A stretch of 64,000 bases of DNA from Cordylochernes scorpioides (taxonomy: Eukaryota > Arthropoda > Arachnida > Pseudoscorpiones > Chernetidae), in the NCBI GenBank assembly GCA_030710605.1, contig CP092886.1:165880573-165944572 (forward strand). Reading direction: 5' to 3'. A program made the translations under genes and the position numbers. The notes under the pieces are model-generated. The model had not been told where the DNA came from. It worked only from the letters and a program-made list of their open reading frames with translations, and ran no database searches. This document shows, in pieces, positions 51,791 through 63,769 of this stretch; within the stretch, counting starts at the first letter, position 1, and each line of letters begins with the position of its first letter.

Positions 51791-52489
51791 ACTAGGGATA
51801 ATTTAAAACATGGTATATATATAACGAAAAATGAATCGTCTGCTTCATATTTATCATTCTCTTAAAACTATCATTTTTATATCTCCTGTATATTGTAAAA
51901 TAGTCATAAAATGTTTAATTTCAGACATAATGTATTATAATATTATTGGAATAATGTCGTTCTTTTAAAAATAATATATTTTATTGATAAATCAGAGTGA
52001 AACAACTTCATTTCTTTAAACAATTTTTTTACAAAATATTTAGCAGTGTGTGTTTGTATCGTTATATGAAGTGACGAGAAATATTTTCAAAAGTTGTTAA
52101 TAGATGGCGCCACGAGTTCTGCTCAATTAGCGGAGAGCATTTACACATTTAAACCGATTGTAAATGAAAGAGCAATCGGCATGATATCCTCTGAATATAT
52201 AGGAGGATACCTGTTCTCATCATTACACTCCAGATGGCCTGGATTACGTATTTCTTATCGTTTTTCTCGCCGGAAAAAAATCATATATATAAGTGTATTA
52301 ATTAGTATATTCCAAAAATTTCGAATACCATCGACAATAAAAGGTATATATTTTAATTTCCACGAAAAATGAATCGTCTGCTATATATTTTTCATACTTG
52401 TATTAATAGTCTTATTCATCACCCACTAAGATGTCAGACAAGATAATTTTGAACCTCTCTTCAAATGAAGACGCTTTAAATCATCTTCT
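51791..52489. other. Unassigned, AT-rich
   Basis: 51855-51900 matches 48478-48545 in inverted orientation (ATCATTCTCTTAAAACTATC), extending the SINE-flank homology. The short ORF at 52094-52372 has no domain. Confidence 0.5.
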
Positions 52490-52860
52490 TCTTCCTTATC
52501 TCCACTCAATCATATTAGGGTATCAAGTTGTGACCCTTGATGGTATCTCTTTGACAACCATCATGACTGGGTGAAGTAGAATGCGTCTGCCTTTGTCATT
52601 AAGACTGGGAGCACTACTCAGTGGCAGGCCGACTTAGCTCCAAAAGAAATTGCCGCCTCTGACATGAGGAACAGGCGCCATGTGCAGCTTCTCCTAACAT
52701 GGAGTACATACGCTGCTCATCCTGTATCCCTGGATTAGGAGCCCTTACAGGGTACTATCAGCCGGGCCAGCTGAACCCAGTTTTTTTAGCGAGCTTGTTA
52801 CTGATCTCCCTCCTCCTTTTTCATCCGGGCTTGGGACCGGCAAAGGCATAGTTGCTTTAA
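52490..52860 (+). repeat. Dispersed 300-bp repeat, copy 1
   Basis: Shares CATCATGACTGGGTGAAGTA, GACTGGGAGCACTACTCAGT, CCTTACAGGGTAC, AGCCGGGCCAG and CATCCGGG.TTGGGACCGG with 54128-54425. The two copies are about 85% alike by eye. The unit is G+C-richer than the surroundings. It has no coding frame; family unknown. Confidence 0.75.
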
Positions 52861-52974
52861 ATCATGATGGATAAGTGTAACTCACTTTGCGGAATTCTTG
52901 AAAGAGATAATGGTTGTGAGGTATGTGTCTAACGTAAAATATTCATTTTATATATTGAATGTGAATACATTATT

Positions 52975-53200
52975 TTATATGAATTCGAAACTATTATAGA
53001 CGCGTATGATTCTTTTAAAAATTAAACAATTTTCTACTTCCCTTACTGCAATGAAAAATAAATAGGAGGGCCTGGCTCATCAGTGGTTAACCCTCCCAGA
53101 GGTTTCGCCAGTTTTCAAGCAGTAAGGGCAGTAGAAAAATTGTTTAATTTTCAAAAGAAGAATCATACGCGTCTATAATAGTTTCGAATTCTCATAACAG
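52975..53200. repeat. Short foldback, GGCTCATCAG family
   Basis: 52981-53050 is the reverse complement of 53130-53197 (both with ATTCGAAACTATTATAGACG and CTACTTCCCTTACTGC or complements). The loop holds GGCCTGGCTCATCAGTGG. Confidence 0.85.
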
Positions 53201-53275
53201 ATGGCGCGCTAAAGTATCATATTAATTTATATACTTTTAAAAGATTGCACATGGTGCCATCTATCTGTCAAATAT

Positions 53276-53692
53276 GTTGACATTTTCATCATCAGCGTTA
53301 ATTACATTTTATATTGATATATTTAGCAATTTTACTTAATATAAAGAAAAAATAGAAGTGAAACAGCAACTCAGGTTAACTCTATTCTATCTCTCTCTAC
53401 CTTATATAAGTATGTTGACATTTTCATCATCAGCGTTAATTACATTTTATATTGATATATTTAGCAATTTTACTTAATATAAAGAAAAAATAGAAGTGAA
53501 ACAGCAACTCAGGTTAACTCTATTCTATCTCTCTCTACCTTATATAAGTATTTGACATTTTCATCATCAGCATTAATTACGTTTTATATTGATATATTTA
53601 GCAATTTTATTTAATATAAAGAAAAAATAGAAGTAAAACAGCAACTCAGGTTAACTCTATTTCATCTCTCTCTACCTTATATAAGTATATTG
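53276..53692. repeat. Three tandem copies of a 138-bp unit
   Basis: Units start at about 53276, 53414 and 53551 with TTGACATTTTCATCATCAGC. The first two look identical; the third has several changes, including loss of a G at its start. Non-coding. Confidence 0.92.
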
Positions 53693-53734
53693 ACAAATTT
53701 CTATAACCACTGTGGAAAAAAAGATTTTAAAAAA

Positions 53735-53830
53735 ATATAGGAAGGGTCTAGCTCATCAATGCTTAAACCTCTTAGCGGTTTCGCCAGTTTAATCTATCAA
53801 ACTGATATACCTATTATAATGTATATTATG
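53735..53830. repeat. GGCTCATCAG family fragment
   Basis: GGGTCTAGCTCATCAATG, then GCGGTTTCGCCAGTTTAATC. Diverged partial copy. Confidence 0.65.
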
Positions 53831-54124
53831 TTTATATAATCTATTTGTTTCAATCAGAAATTTTCACGTAGTTTAACATTCACATCGGATAAAATAAATT
53901 ATTCAAATACCTGAAGGAACTTTGAATTTAAAGTCAAAAACATTTTCAAACACATATATTAACCAAAAGACCTACACGAGATTGAAATCCGCGACAGTTT
54001 GTTAAAGCGGAGATAGCTTTGGTCTTCCTTGGCAAACTTCGCAGGCCGAATTACTGTCACGTTATATGCTGTCTTATGGTCTAACCGACTTACGTTGCAT
54101 CTGCCGCTTTATATTTTTACAATC

Positions 54125-54430
54125 TCTTGTGACACCCATCATGACTGGGTGAAGTAGGATGGGACTGCTTATATCATTAAGACTGGGAGCACTACTCAGT
54201 GGCAGGCCGACTTAGCTCCAAAAGAAATGGCTGCCTCTGACATAAACGAACGACATGTGCAGCTGCTACTAACATGGAGTACAAACGCTGCTCATCCTGT
54301 ATTCCTGGATCAAGAGCCCTTACAGGGTACGATCAGCCGGGCCAGTTGAGCCCAGGATTTTTAGAGAGCTTGTTACTGCTCCCCCTTTTTTGATGCTGCT
54401 CTTTTTTCATCCGGGATTGGGACCGGTGTG
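54125..54430 (+). repeat. Dispersed 300-bp repeat, copy 2
   Basis: See 52490-52860. Followed directly by GATACCCTAATATGATTGAGTG, which is the inverted counterpart of 52498-52528. Confidence 0.75.
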
Positions 54431-54475
54431 TCTCTACAAGATTGATACCCTAATATGATTGAGTGAAGATAAGAA

Positions 54476-55045
54476 AGACGAAAAGACGAAATAAAAGAAG
54501 AAGAGTTTCTTTTAATAGAAATATATCAAAGCAAGCTTTCGGGCAAAATTCCTTCTACAGGCGTGATTACAGCATCAAACTTGGCACTATAATGCAGGTA
54601 CAATGGCTAAAAAGAGAATATATACATATAACTATTTACATATTTGCGGAATAAATTATTAAAATGAGGATTTGCATTAGTTATGACTATTTTATAATTA
54701 GAGAGATATTAAGTAAATAAATAAATAAGGAATTTTTATGCTTGGAGTTGGAAACTATAGGGGAATATGCCAATGTAAACACCCGCTCACGCGACCACCT
54801 CCAAACCCAAGTAATATTAATTTCTAGCTATCTTGTTGAGGTTATTACTGTAAGGCCAGGAGAGATTTATTCCGCAAATATGTAAATAGTTATATGTATA
54901 TATTCTCTTTTTAGCCATTGTACCTGCATTTTAGTGCCAAGTTTGATGCTGTAATCACGCTTGTAGAAGGGGTTTTGCCCGAAAGCTTGCTTTGATATAT
55001 TTCTATTAAAAGAAACTCTTCTTCTTTTATTTCGTCTTTTCGTCT
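54476..55045. repeat. Long foldback element, 180-bp arms
   Basis: 54476-54656 is the reverse complement of 54865-55045. The match is almost perfect. Ends AGACGAAAAGACGAAATAAA. Arms contain CAAGCTTTCGGGCAAAATTC and TTCTACAGG. Spacer 208 bp, non-coding. Confidence 0.92.
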
Positions 55046-56640
55046 AAATATTACCAATAAGAAAGAAGAAGAAGACAATCTCTCTCTCTCTTGTCGCCTA
55101 AATTATTATTAGTGTCGAATTTTTACGCATTCAAATATAATAACGACGTTAAAGAGGATCAAATAGACTTCCAGATTATAAAATGTACAAAAACATTTCA
55201 TTATATGAGTCGAGTGGAAAAATACAAAGTTCCCTAAATTAAATCTCACGACATCCTTTCGTCAACATATTTTATTGACACACCCTTCCCAGCAACCTGA
55301 TTCGCTTATTTAAAAAAATCCAAATTAGTTCACATGATGAGATAACGGATATTAAAAAGTAATTGTCAAAACTATATATAATTAATGTTATTTTAAATCA
55401 TTTAAAATATTTTTTCGAAATAAAATACTAGACAGTGTAAAATTTTGAATTTACAAATTAGTAATTCTTTTTGAGTTCCCAAACCGCCTCCTGAGATATT
55501 GAAGGGTGTTTGCATTCATCTGAAATTAATTTCCTGTTTACGTCAAAGGAGATCGGTAATTAAAGACGCGAAGATCCACTTAGAAGTTTCCTGAGGTCTT
55601 AAAATATTTAAAACACTTTTGACCTAGCAATTAAACCCAGGTTAGAATTCCAATAACTTTTAAGTGGTTAGTGTGAACAATGTATTCTCAGTTCGGATCT
55701 GTGTGTGTGTGTCAATTCATAATATAATGTTTATCTCTACTCTCAGATATATTCCACAAAGGTGTTTATGCCAAATAACGAATGGGATTAAAGAAAGAGG
55801 ATATCTTTATCATTTATTAAAAATAATAAAAACCATATATCAGATATTGTGAGCAAAATATTAATTAAAATGACATTTATTATTATTTTTCTTGTCATTG
55901 CCATATTCCAGCATAGTTATAATGAATATATGCTGCATATATCACATACCGCTAAAATGACAATACTTCATATCCTATTCAGAGGTCAACAACAGCTCGG
56001 GAAAACAGCCTGAACCATAGCAGACGACTTTGAGTTATATTCGAGAGGAATCGATTGAAGATCAGAGAGACAAAGAATTCCGATTCTTGAATAAAATTAA
56101 TTCCCGGGGCAATTAAACACTCTTTAAATAAACACCGGAACTAAAGTTTGGAAGAACTTGGTGCCAAGACACTTCTAATTGCTAATTTGAAACATTCAAC
56201 ATCATTTCCATCTTGATGACATGTCTGGGCTGTATACATTTTTGTAACATTCGAGAGAAGGACGAGACGTGTATTGTGATCAGGAGTTTTGTTATAGTTT
56301 TCTAGATGCAAAATTTTCTTATATTCATATGGTCCTTTTTATTTATCCCTAAATATTCTTCAGACATTTATGAATGACAAACTACATGTATAAAAAGACC
56401 AAATATATATTTTATAATATTAGTATAAAAATCTGAAACTATATATAGGCGAAATTTTAAATGAATTATGGAAATGGAAATATCAATATCCATTCGAATA
56501 TATATATTTATCTGTCGTATATATTGATTGGGAATCCAATGTTAAAACGTATAACTTTAATGTAAAATCTATATAGTTTAATACACTCTCTCTTTCTTTC
56601 ATATATAACAAAGTTTCGGGAGAGAGATTAAGGGGGGTAT
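55046..56640. other. Unassigned AT-rich region
   Basis: No gene, RNA or repeat recognised. A TTTCGGGAGAGAGATTAAGG stretch at 56612 may be a short repeat relic. Confidence 0.5.
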
Positions 56641-56935
56641 CAATGTAGCAAAATATGAACTTTAAAATGGATTATAACAATACAATTTGGTTCATCACCC
56701 CAGAACAGATCGTTATGATGGTCAAAAGGAATGATTCACAGCACTAGTCTTTGGAAAAATTCAGACAAGTGTCAGCCTATACATCATGGTTTCGAGCTTT
56801 GGCCTTATAACATCCTACGAGAGAAGTTAGGAAATGGAAGCTGCTCCCATACTGATAAGGGCCATAGCTCAGAACCGTGGTTTACAGGTTGGCCTTTGTC
56901 TGAATTTGTCAAAATTAATGTGTTGTGAAATATTA
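56640..56935. repeat. CTATGGCCCTCATCAG-family repeat with short inverted ends
   Basis: 56755-56810 (AAAATTCAGACAAGTGTCAG, GGTTTCGAGCTTTGGCC) is partly the reverse complement of 56860-56920. Related to 960-1090, 46640-46710 and 50880-50960. Confidence 0.65.
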
Positions 56936-56944
56936 TTCATCACC

Positions 56945-58040
56945 TCTATAACGTTCTGTACTGTGGTGATTAACCTAAAGTTCTGTAGTTATGTACTGGA
57001 GTGATGAAACATAACGTTCTGTACTGAGGTGATCAGTCATAACATTCTGTACTGAGGTTATGAACCATAATGTTCTGTACTGGAGTGATGAATCATAACA
57101 TTCTGTATTGGGGTGATGAACCATAACGTTCTGTACTGAGATGGTCAATCATAACATTCTGTACTGAGGTTATGAACCATAAAGTTCTGTACTGGAGTGA
57201 TGAAACATAACGTTCTGTACTGAGATGATCAGTCATAACATTCTGTACTGAGGTTATGAACCATAAAGTTCTGTACTGGAGTGATGAATCAAAACATTCT
57301 GTACTGAGGTGATGGAACATAACGTTCTGTACTGAGGTGATCAATCATAACATTCTGTACTGAGGTTATGAACCATAAAGTTATGTATTGGAGTGATTAA
57401 TCATAAACATTCTGTACGGAGGTGATGAACCATAACGTTATGTACTGAGGTGATCAATCATAGCATTCTGTATTGGGGTGATGAACCATAACGTTCTGTA
57501 CTGAGATGATGAGTCATAACATTCTGTACTGGGGTGATGAACCATAACGTTCTGTTCTGAGGTGATGAACCATAACGTTCTGTACTGAGGTGATGAGTCA
57601 TAACATTCTGTACTGGGGTGATGAAACATAAAGTTCTGTACTGGAGTGATCAATCATAACATTATTTATTGGGGTGATGAACCATAACGTTCTGTACTGA
57701 GGTGATGAACCATAACGTTCTGTACTGAGGCGATGAACCATAACGTTCTGTACTGAGGCGATGAACTATAACGTTCTGTACTGAGGCGATGAACCATAAC
57801 GTTCTGTACTGAGGTGATGAACCATAACGTTCTGTACTGGGGTGATGAACCATAACGTTCTGTACTGGGGCGATGAACTATAACGTTCTGTACTGAGGTG
57901 ATGAGCCATAACGTTCTGTACTGGGGTGATGAACCATAACGTTCTGTACTGGGGCGATGAACTATAACGTTCTGTACTGAGGTGATGAGCCATAACGTTC
58001 TGTACTGGGGTGATGAACCATAACATTCTGTACTTGATGA
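56945..58040 (-). repeat. 28-bp minisatellite (GTTCTGTACTGAGGTGATGA...)
   Basis: About 38 units of GTTCTGTACTGAGGTGATGA + ACCATAAC. In the last third, three-unit blocks (84 bp) repeat, for example 57868-57951 and 57952-58035. A 28-codon periodic ORF on minus is an artefact. Confidence 0.92.
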
Positions 58041-59403
58041 ACCAAAATGAATTGTTTTAATGCATTTTAGACGGAAGAGGTGCCCCTCTTTCGGTGCATT
58101 CCCAAATATGTGTGGAGCGTAAACCCTATACAATATTGATATAAATAACAAAGCTTCAATTGGAATTTATTTCCAATATTTCGACGGGCCCATTTTTAGG
58201 GAGGTGTTGCTTCGAAATGGCAGAAAATTCACGTGCTTTAAGAGACAAAAATGTTCAAAGCTAATTGGGAGGAAGAGCTATCTAATAAAATGTGAAATAA
58301 ATACAAATTTTATACACTTCCATTCATGTTGTGCTGTCAATCTCTTCGTAGATATTTTCAGTAAAAACAGAGAAGCGTTTGGCAATCATTTTTGTAAATA
58401 ATAATTCAAGGCAAATACCCTCATGCAGGAAACTCAAGGAAGTTGTACCTTTTAGCATCTATATCAGTATTGAGACAATAAATCTGAATTTGATACACAG
58501 TGACATTTTTAGCACACATGAGATAACCAATTTTAAAACAAAATTGGCTCTCTCTCTCTCTGTCTCCCTGAAAACAACACATACACACACAAAAGGTATA
58601 ATATATACCATATATATAATAGATAAGTTTAATATTTTTTTTGTTACTCGTGTTAGATATGTACTAAATTTTAAAAAATCGCACGAGAACTCCCTTGCAA
58701 CCCCAGAATAAATTTTAACGACTTGCCAAATAATTTATTTTTATTTTTCCTGACGAAGACGCAATAATTTTGTTGAAAAGTTGAGAAAATAAAACTTTAA
58801 CTGGCCAAAGTCTCTATTTTTTAAGCAAAAAAGACGACCGGCGACATCAAAGATATTTCGCTTCTTCAAGTTTTGTCCATAAGTGTATATGTTTGTACTG
58901 ATATTTTCTGTATCTCGTGGATAAGGCAAATGTTTGACTTGATTATCTCGGTTTATTCTTCAATATATCAAATAGGCAATTAGTTCTGTAATACCAACAA
59001 ATATATTTTTCTTTCAGACTCCTGTATCTGGCTCAAATTGCATTTTTAATTGATAGAACCATTTAGAGATTACTTAAGAACCCTATGGAAGCAAAGCGGA
59101 AAAAGCATCGAGAAAATGCTAAGATACAAATATTTTTGGGAAACAACTTTTCCATTTATCAATTTGTGTGAAATTGTATGGGATTATTAATGTATTCGTA
59201 TTTTTTTGTTCATGAAACATCATATATACATATCCAATAGCCAATAATTTCTCGGCGTGTTACCATTTCAATTCTCGCGGGGGAAATGCAATTATATAAA
59301 TAATATATATATATGTGAGAAATCGATAAAGATAGCGCTCTTTCTTATTTATAATTTTAGCAATTTCTTTTAAAACTACTTTCCAACGTCTCTTATAATG
59401 TAA
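58041..59403. other. Unassigned AT-rich region
   Basis: 58045-58090 has a partial GAGGTGCCCCTCTTT motif. Otherwise only low-complexity tracts such as CTCTCT (58550-58560) and CA repeats. Confidence 0.5.
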
Positions 59404-60242
59404 CTAGACGAATGGCCCGGGCAACGCCCGGGTTTTACCCGAGTGCGTATATATTTTAAAAACGTTTTAATTCAAATACTATTCGTTACAATTATAAATT
59501 GGCGCCATGGATGTCACTCTTGTGAAACGTCCCGTTCCAAACTGTGTGATTTTAAAATGTTTTAATTAAAATACTATTCGTTACAATTATAAATTGGCGC
59601 CGTGGATATCTCTCTTGTGAAACGTTCCGCCCCAAACTGTGTGTGTCTTGAAAATATAAAAATAAAAATGTGAATTTTCATAAAGATTTCATCATGTCGA
59701 TTTATTTTTTTGCATTTCACCTACTAAATCGATAGAGATAATTACATTTTCAACATGAACTTAGGTATATTGACTAAATAGAAAACTGCATAGTAATAAA
59801 GATCATTTTTTAAAGGCACCATATCGTTTTTTTTTCAATAAAATCGAAACAAAAATTAACGATAAATAACGATAATTGCCTTAAAAAGAAATTGCCTTAA
59901 AAAAAAAGAAACATTCGCGGTGATTTTGTCTTGCATTCGTTTATACAATTATTATATACGAATGACCCGGGCAACGCCCGGGTTTTACCCGATTAAATGC
60001 TTTTATTCAAATACTATTCGTTACAATTATAAATTGGCGCCGTGGATGTCATTCTTGTATAATATATAAATGAGTTTTAAAAATTGTAAAAAAAAAAAAT
60101 GCATCGGCCGGGAATCGAACCCGGGCCGCCCGCGTGGCAGGCGAGCATTCTACCACTGAACCACCGATGGTTATGAAAAATCCCATCCGTGAGCTTCAGA
60201 CAGACAAACAAACAGACAGAATAAGGCAAATATATAAGTAGA
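59404..60242 (-). mobile_element. Helitron-like element enclosing a tRNA-Gly gene (tentative)
   Basis: On minus, a 5' end TCTACTTATATATTTG after A (60243) and a 3' end CCCGGGCGTTGCCCGGG, then CCATTCGT and CTAG (59407-59404) followed by T. A second hairpin of the same kind lies at 59966-59982 without CTAG. Internal duplication: CAAATACTATTCGTTACAAT at 59476, 59567 and 60006. Could be one 839-bp element or two overlapping ones. Confidence 0.5.
60100..60170 (-). tRNA. tRNA-Gly (anticodon GCC)
   Basis: 71 nt on minus. A box TGGTTCAGTGG, B box GGTTCGATTCC, anticodon GCC (60138-60136) in a CTGCCAC loop, discriminator A (60100), and a T-run directly after the 3' end (polymerase III terminator). D, anticodon and T stems pair fully. 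One oddity: base 1 is C, facing C at the other end of the acceptor stem, where typical eukaryotic tRNA-Gly(GCC) has G1-C; the other six acceptor pairs are intact. It may therefore be poorly processed or a recent pseudogene. Confidence 0.9.
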
Positions 60243-60360
60243 TGAGAAAAAAATCCTTGAGTTTAATTTAATTTTTATCTCATTGCTCGGATGTCTGCAT
60301 ATAATTAGTTTCAATTAATGGAAACCTATTTTTAAAAATACTTTTCGTTTTTATTTAATA

Positions 60361-60605
60361 CTAGCGGACGTACCCGGCTTCGCCCGGGTTTTACCCGAGT
60401 AAAGGTTTGTCTAAAGAATCTCTTGATAAAGTGAACATTTTTCCCCGGTCCCTTGAAAAATACTCGATAAGTTGAATAAAATCAATATTAATTGGTTCCC
60501 TCGGTAATTGGAAGTTAAAGGAATAGTATCTTGCCTTGGAATTGTATCAATATTCTTGTCTCAAATAAATTGCCGTGTCATCCTGAATTTTGTCTTTCCT
60601 AATTT
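60361..60605 (-). mobile_element. Truncated Helitron related to 37239-37809
   Basis: On minus, a 3' end CCCGGGCGAAGCCGGG + TACGTCCG + CTAG (60364-60361), then T. The body matches 37500-37810. The 5' part is missing beyond about 60605. Confidence 0.8.
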
Positions 60606-61589
60606 CTACATACTAGTGTTTATTAAATAAAATTACTGTTCCAATAGAATTTATAGACAGAATGACTTTTTCTTTACGAGAAATATAAAATTCCATAATA
60701 CAGAATATTTTAAGATATAATTTCCTGAAGACACCAGAGAGTATTTTAGCTTCTATACGAGTTGTTCCTAACAAAGGAAAATATTTCGAGGAAAAACAGC
60801 AGGTAAAGAGAGGACAAGGCGACGGGAATTTACCGAACCTGTGGCCTTAATGTAATTAATATCAGACGAGTATAGGAGAGAGATTCTTATTTCTATTTTT
60901 TCATATTTCCGCCAAATATATTGAGCTTCTAGCGCTGATTTCTCCATTATTTAATGGACATCCTTACTCTGGTATTAGATAAACAACTAGGCAAACAGTA
61001 ACTTTTTATGGGTTTTCCATTTGGATCATGGGTTATTCATGCTCGGTATATATCAATATGCCTTCGGTATTTACTGGTTATTTTATTATTTAGCAATGTG
61101 TCACCAATATATGAGTTTACACACATTGCTAGATTAATAATATCAAAATTTCAGAGTATTTACTCATATTTATTCTGTTTATTCACCACAATGTCGCAAT
61201 ATACTCTGCTTTTAATAATATACAAGGAGAATGTTTGAATATCTATATATCAATATGCATTTAATTAATTAATTATTATATATATTTATTATATTATATA
61301 TTATTTTATTATATATATATTCAGCGTGTCAAGTCTCACTTATATAAATTAGGAAATTTTAATAATATAAAAGTGGGTGGTATATGCGTGTATATTAATA
61401 TATATATTTAAATAAAAAGGCATATATTGGATCAAAATATTATTTATTTTACAAATATTTGTAAATTATTGGTAATAATTGGTAATATATTGGTGAAATA
61501 AATGATATTTTGATCCATTATAAGCCTTTTATTTAAAGATTTATTTATGGATTTCTCTATTTTCAAAAATATTAATATTACGTAAAATA
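60606..61589. other. Unassigned AT-rich region
   Basis: Includes a (TA)-rich low-complexity stretch (61265-61320). No gene recognised. Confidence 0.5.
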
Positions 61590-61920
61590 AAATGGCCTGT
61601 GTGGGAGTACAAGGAAAGAGGGAAGATAGCCAGGTTAACCAACAACCCCCTTGGTAAACAAGTATCACGACTTCATTCTCCCCTTAAAGCGGCTCAAAAG
61701 CGACTAGACGGGATGATCAAGGGGGCATTTCTCACCGAGGTGGTCTCGACGCCAGTTGTTCTAGGGGTTGTTCTGGGACCTTCTATCTTTCCTCCCCGAT
61801 CTATTTCCTCACGGGTTTTTGCCTCTGTCTCCTGTGTGTCCTTACCACCCATCACTCAACAACCACGACTGCTTCTAACCAACATGCCACACTGCATTCA
61901 TCCAACAGCATAAACTACAT
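61590..61920. other. G+C-richer island, unassigned
   Basis: Open on plus for 104 codons (61599-61913) and, broken, on minus (KDTQETEAKTREEIDRGGKI, then TTGVETTSVRNAPLIIPSS). The minus frame, hydrophilic and Thr/Glu-rich, would suit the start of a non-LTR ORF1. No domain is certain. Confidence 0.3.
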
Positions 61921-63769
61921 TACTACATATACTAATATTTTTAGCATTTGTTATAATTTATATTTATCAATGTCTCGAATATCAGTTTGTAAAACGTGCA
62001 AATAAACTTATATAATATTTTCACTTTATATTAGTCATAAACATATATATGTTTATAACGTTCTCTATGAGGACGAAATTTTACTTTTTAACATGTGCGA
62101 AACACGTCAAAATTTAGATTATTTGAAAAGATATAATGGCAAAATTGTGCTTAGACACAAATATTATATATAGTTTATAAATATTAATTATGAAATCATA
62201 TTTTCTTTAAAAATACATTTTTCTGGTTATCAAAGTTATAAAATACTTAGGATAAGGAACAAGTTATGAGGCATTTATTATATAACGCGAAAAACGAAAA
62301 CCAAATGATTATTTAATATTGAAAATGTGTTGAATTATTTTTTTTGTGTGTAAAAGTTAAAAACAGTACCATATATATATATATATATATAATAGAATTA
62401 AATATAATTTATATGAAAGATAGTTGTAAATTAATGATGATTAAAAACAAATTATAAAATATTATTATTTGGGTATCAAAAAGGTTTTAATTTTTTAGGT
62501 AACAATATAGGGTTATAACAAGTTCACGCTTCTACCCCGGCCGTTACTCGTCATTTAAGCAGAACATAGAAAAAAAAGGAAGAATTGAAGATATTAGGGT
62601 AGGAAAAAGAGCAAAGACAGAACCATGTAATCTTTTTATCAAACAATTTAAAATTATTAAGAAAGAAAATTTAAAATATTTTTTAAAAGTAATATTTATA
62701 TATATTAATAGTAATCCTTTTTTATACTACTATATGCTAACTACTTATTTATTACATAAATAAAGAACAAACCTCCCATGTTTAAACTAACTAACAAATT
62801 TTATAAATTTTGAAATTATCATAACGGTATTATATATATATATATTTCTACCATCAAAAAAATATATTATACAATCACTGAGCGTTTTGAGGGGCATTAC
62901 TTCTGACGAATTTTCTGGGTGCTTCCGGAACTGGAAAAAAAGAATAAAACGCTGTATAGATTCCGTCGGACAGTATTTTGAGAAATATTAAATAAAATTT
63001 GCATATATTCATCTAATAAATCTTTTATGACCCAATTCCCTGAATATTATGATCATACCTTGTATATTATTTTCAAAATATATATATAGTCATTCATATG
63101 CTAAATCCATCTTTTTGTTATGAAGAAATAAGGCAACTACTTTAAAACTATAAGTTTTCGCTCTTATAATTAAAAGGCCAAATGGTGTAAAGTATTTGAA
63201 AAATATTTTTCATAGGGTTAAAATATGAACAAGTCTGAAGATGCAAATATATTTAGATTTTTTAATGAGACAACTTAATTACTAATTAACAATAATTAAT
63301 ATAATTTACAAAACGCGTGTGTAAACAATTTTGAAACTAATTAAATGTATAATAAACAATAGAATTAAATTGATATTAAAGCCTGACTCTCCAGATATAA
63401 AGAGAACCAATGGTATTCTGTTAAAAAAAAACAAAAAACTAAAACATTTCCTTTTACGCCAAAGAAACCTCATTGTTTTAAACGACGGTTTTGTCTTTCG
63501 GTCTGTCCCATAAGTTGTGATTGGAGGAGGGAATACCCATATATTGTTCCTGGATCTTTTAAATTTGATCAAAAACCTTTTACTTGATGGGACCGTCAAG
63601 TTAACCATCAGCGGTGGTCACGTAACAGCTTGGATTTTGTCGGTTAGGAGAAAAAAATATTTTTTTTTTATATAACAATAATATTGAGAATATGAAATTT
63701 TAATTATTATTAGCTCTAATTAATTTGTTTCCTTTTGAAAATGAATTTCTACAAACACGAAACAGGGTA
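61921..63769. other. Unassigned AT-rich region
   Basis: Contains (TA)n at 62370-62391 and similar tracts at 62832-62847. The ORFs at 63306-63608 (minus) and 63331-63513 (plus) overlap and show no domain. Confidence 0.5.

Noticed and set aside
54463-54654. 63-codon basic ORF
   Set aside because: Lies within a foldback arm; its complement is equally present at the other arm.
57666-58151. 161-codon minus ORF
   Set aside because: 28-residue periodicity mirrors the 28-bp minisatellite; treated as an artefact.
58549-58600. CT/CA-rich tract as a regulatory element
   Set aside because: Simple low-complexity sequence with no gene nearby.
63306-63608. 100-codon minus ORF near the window end
   Set aside because: Overlaps an open plus frame in AT-rich DNA, no domain or start context.
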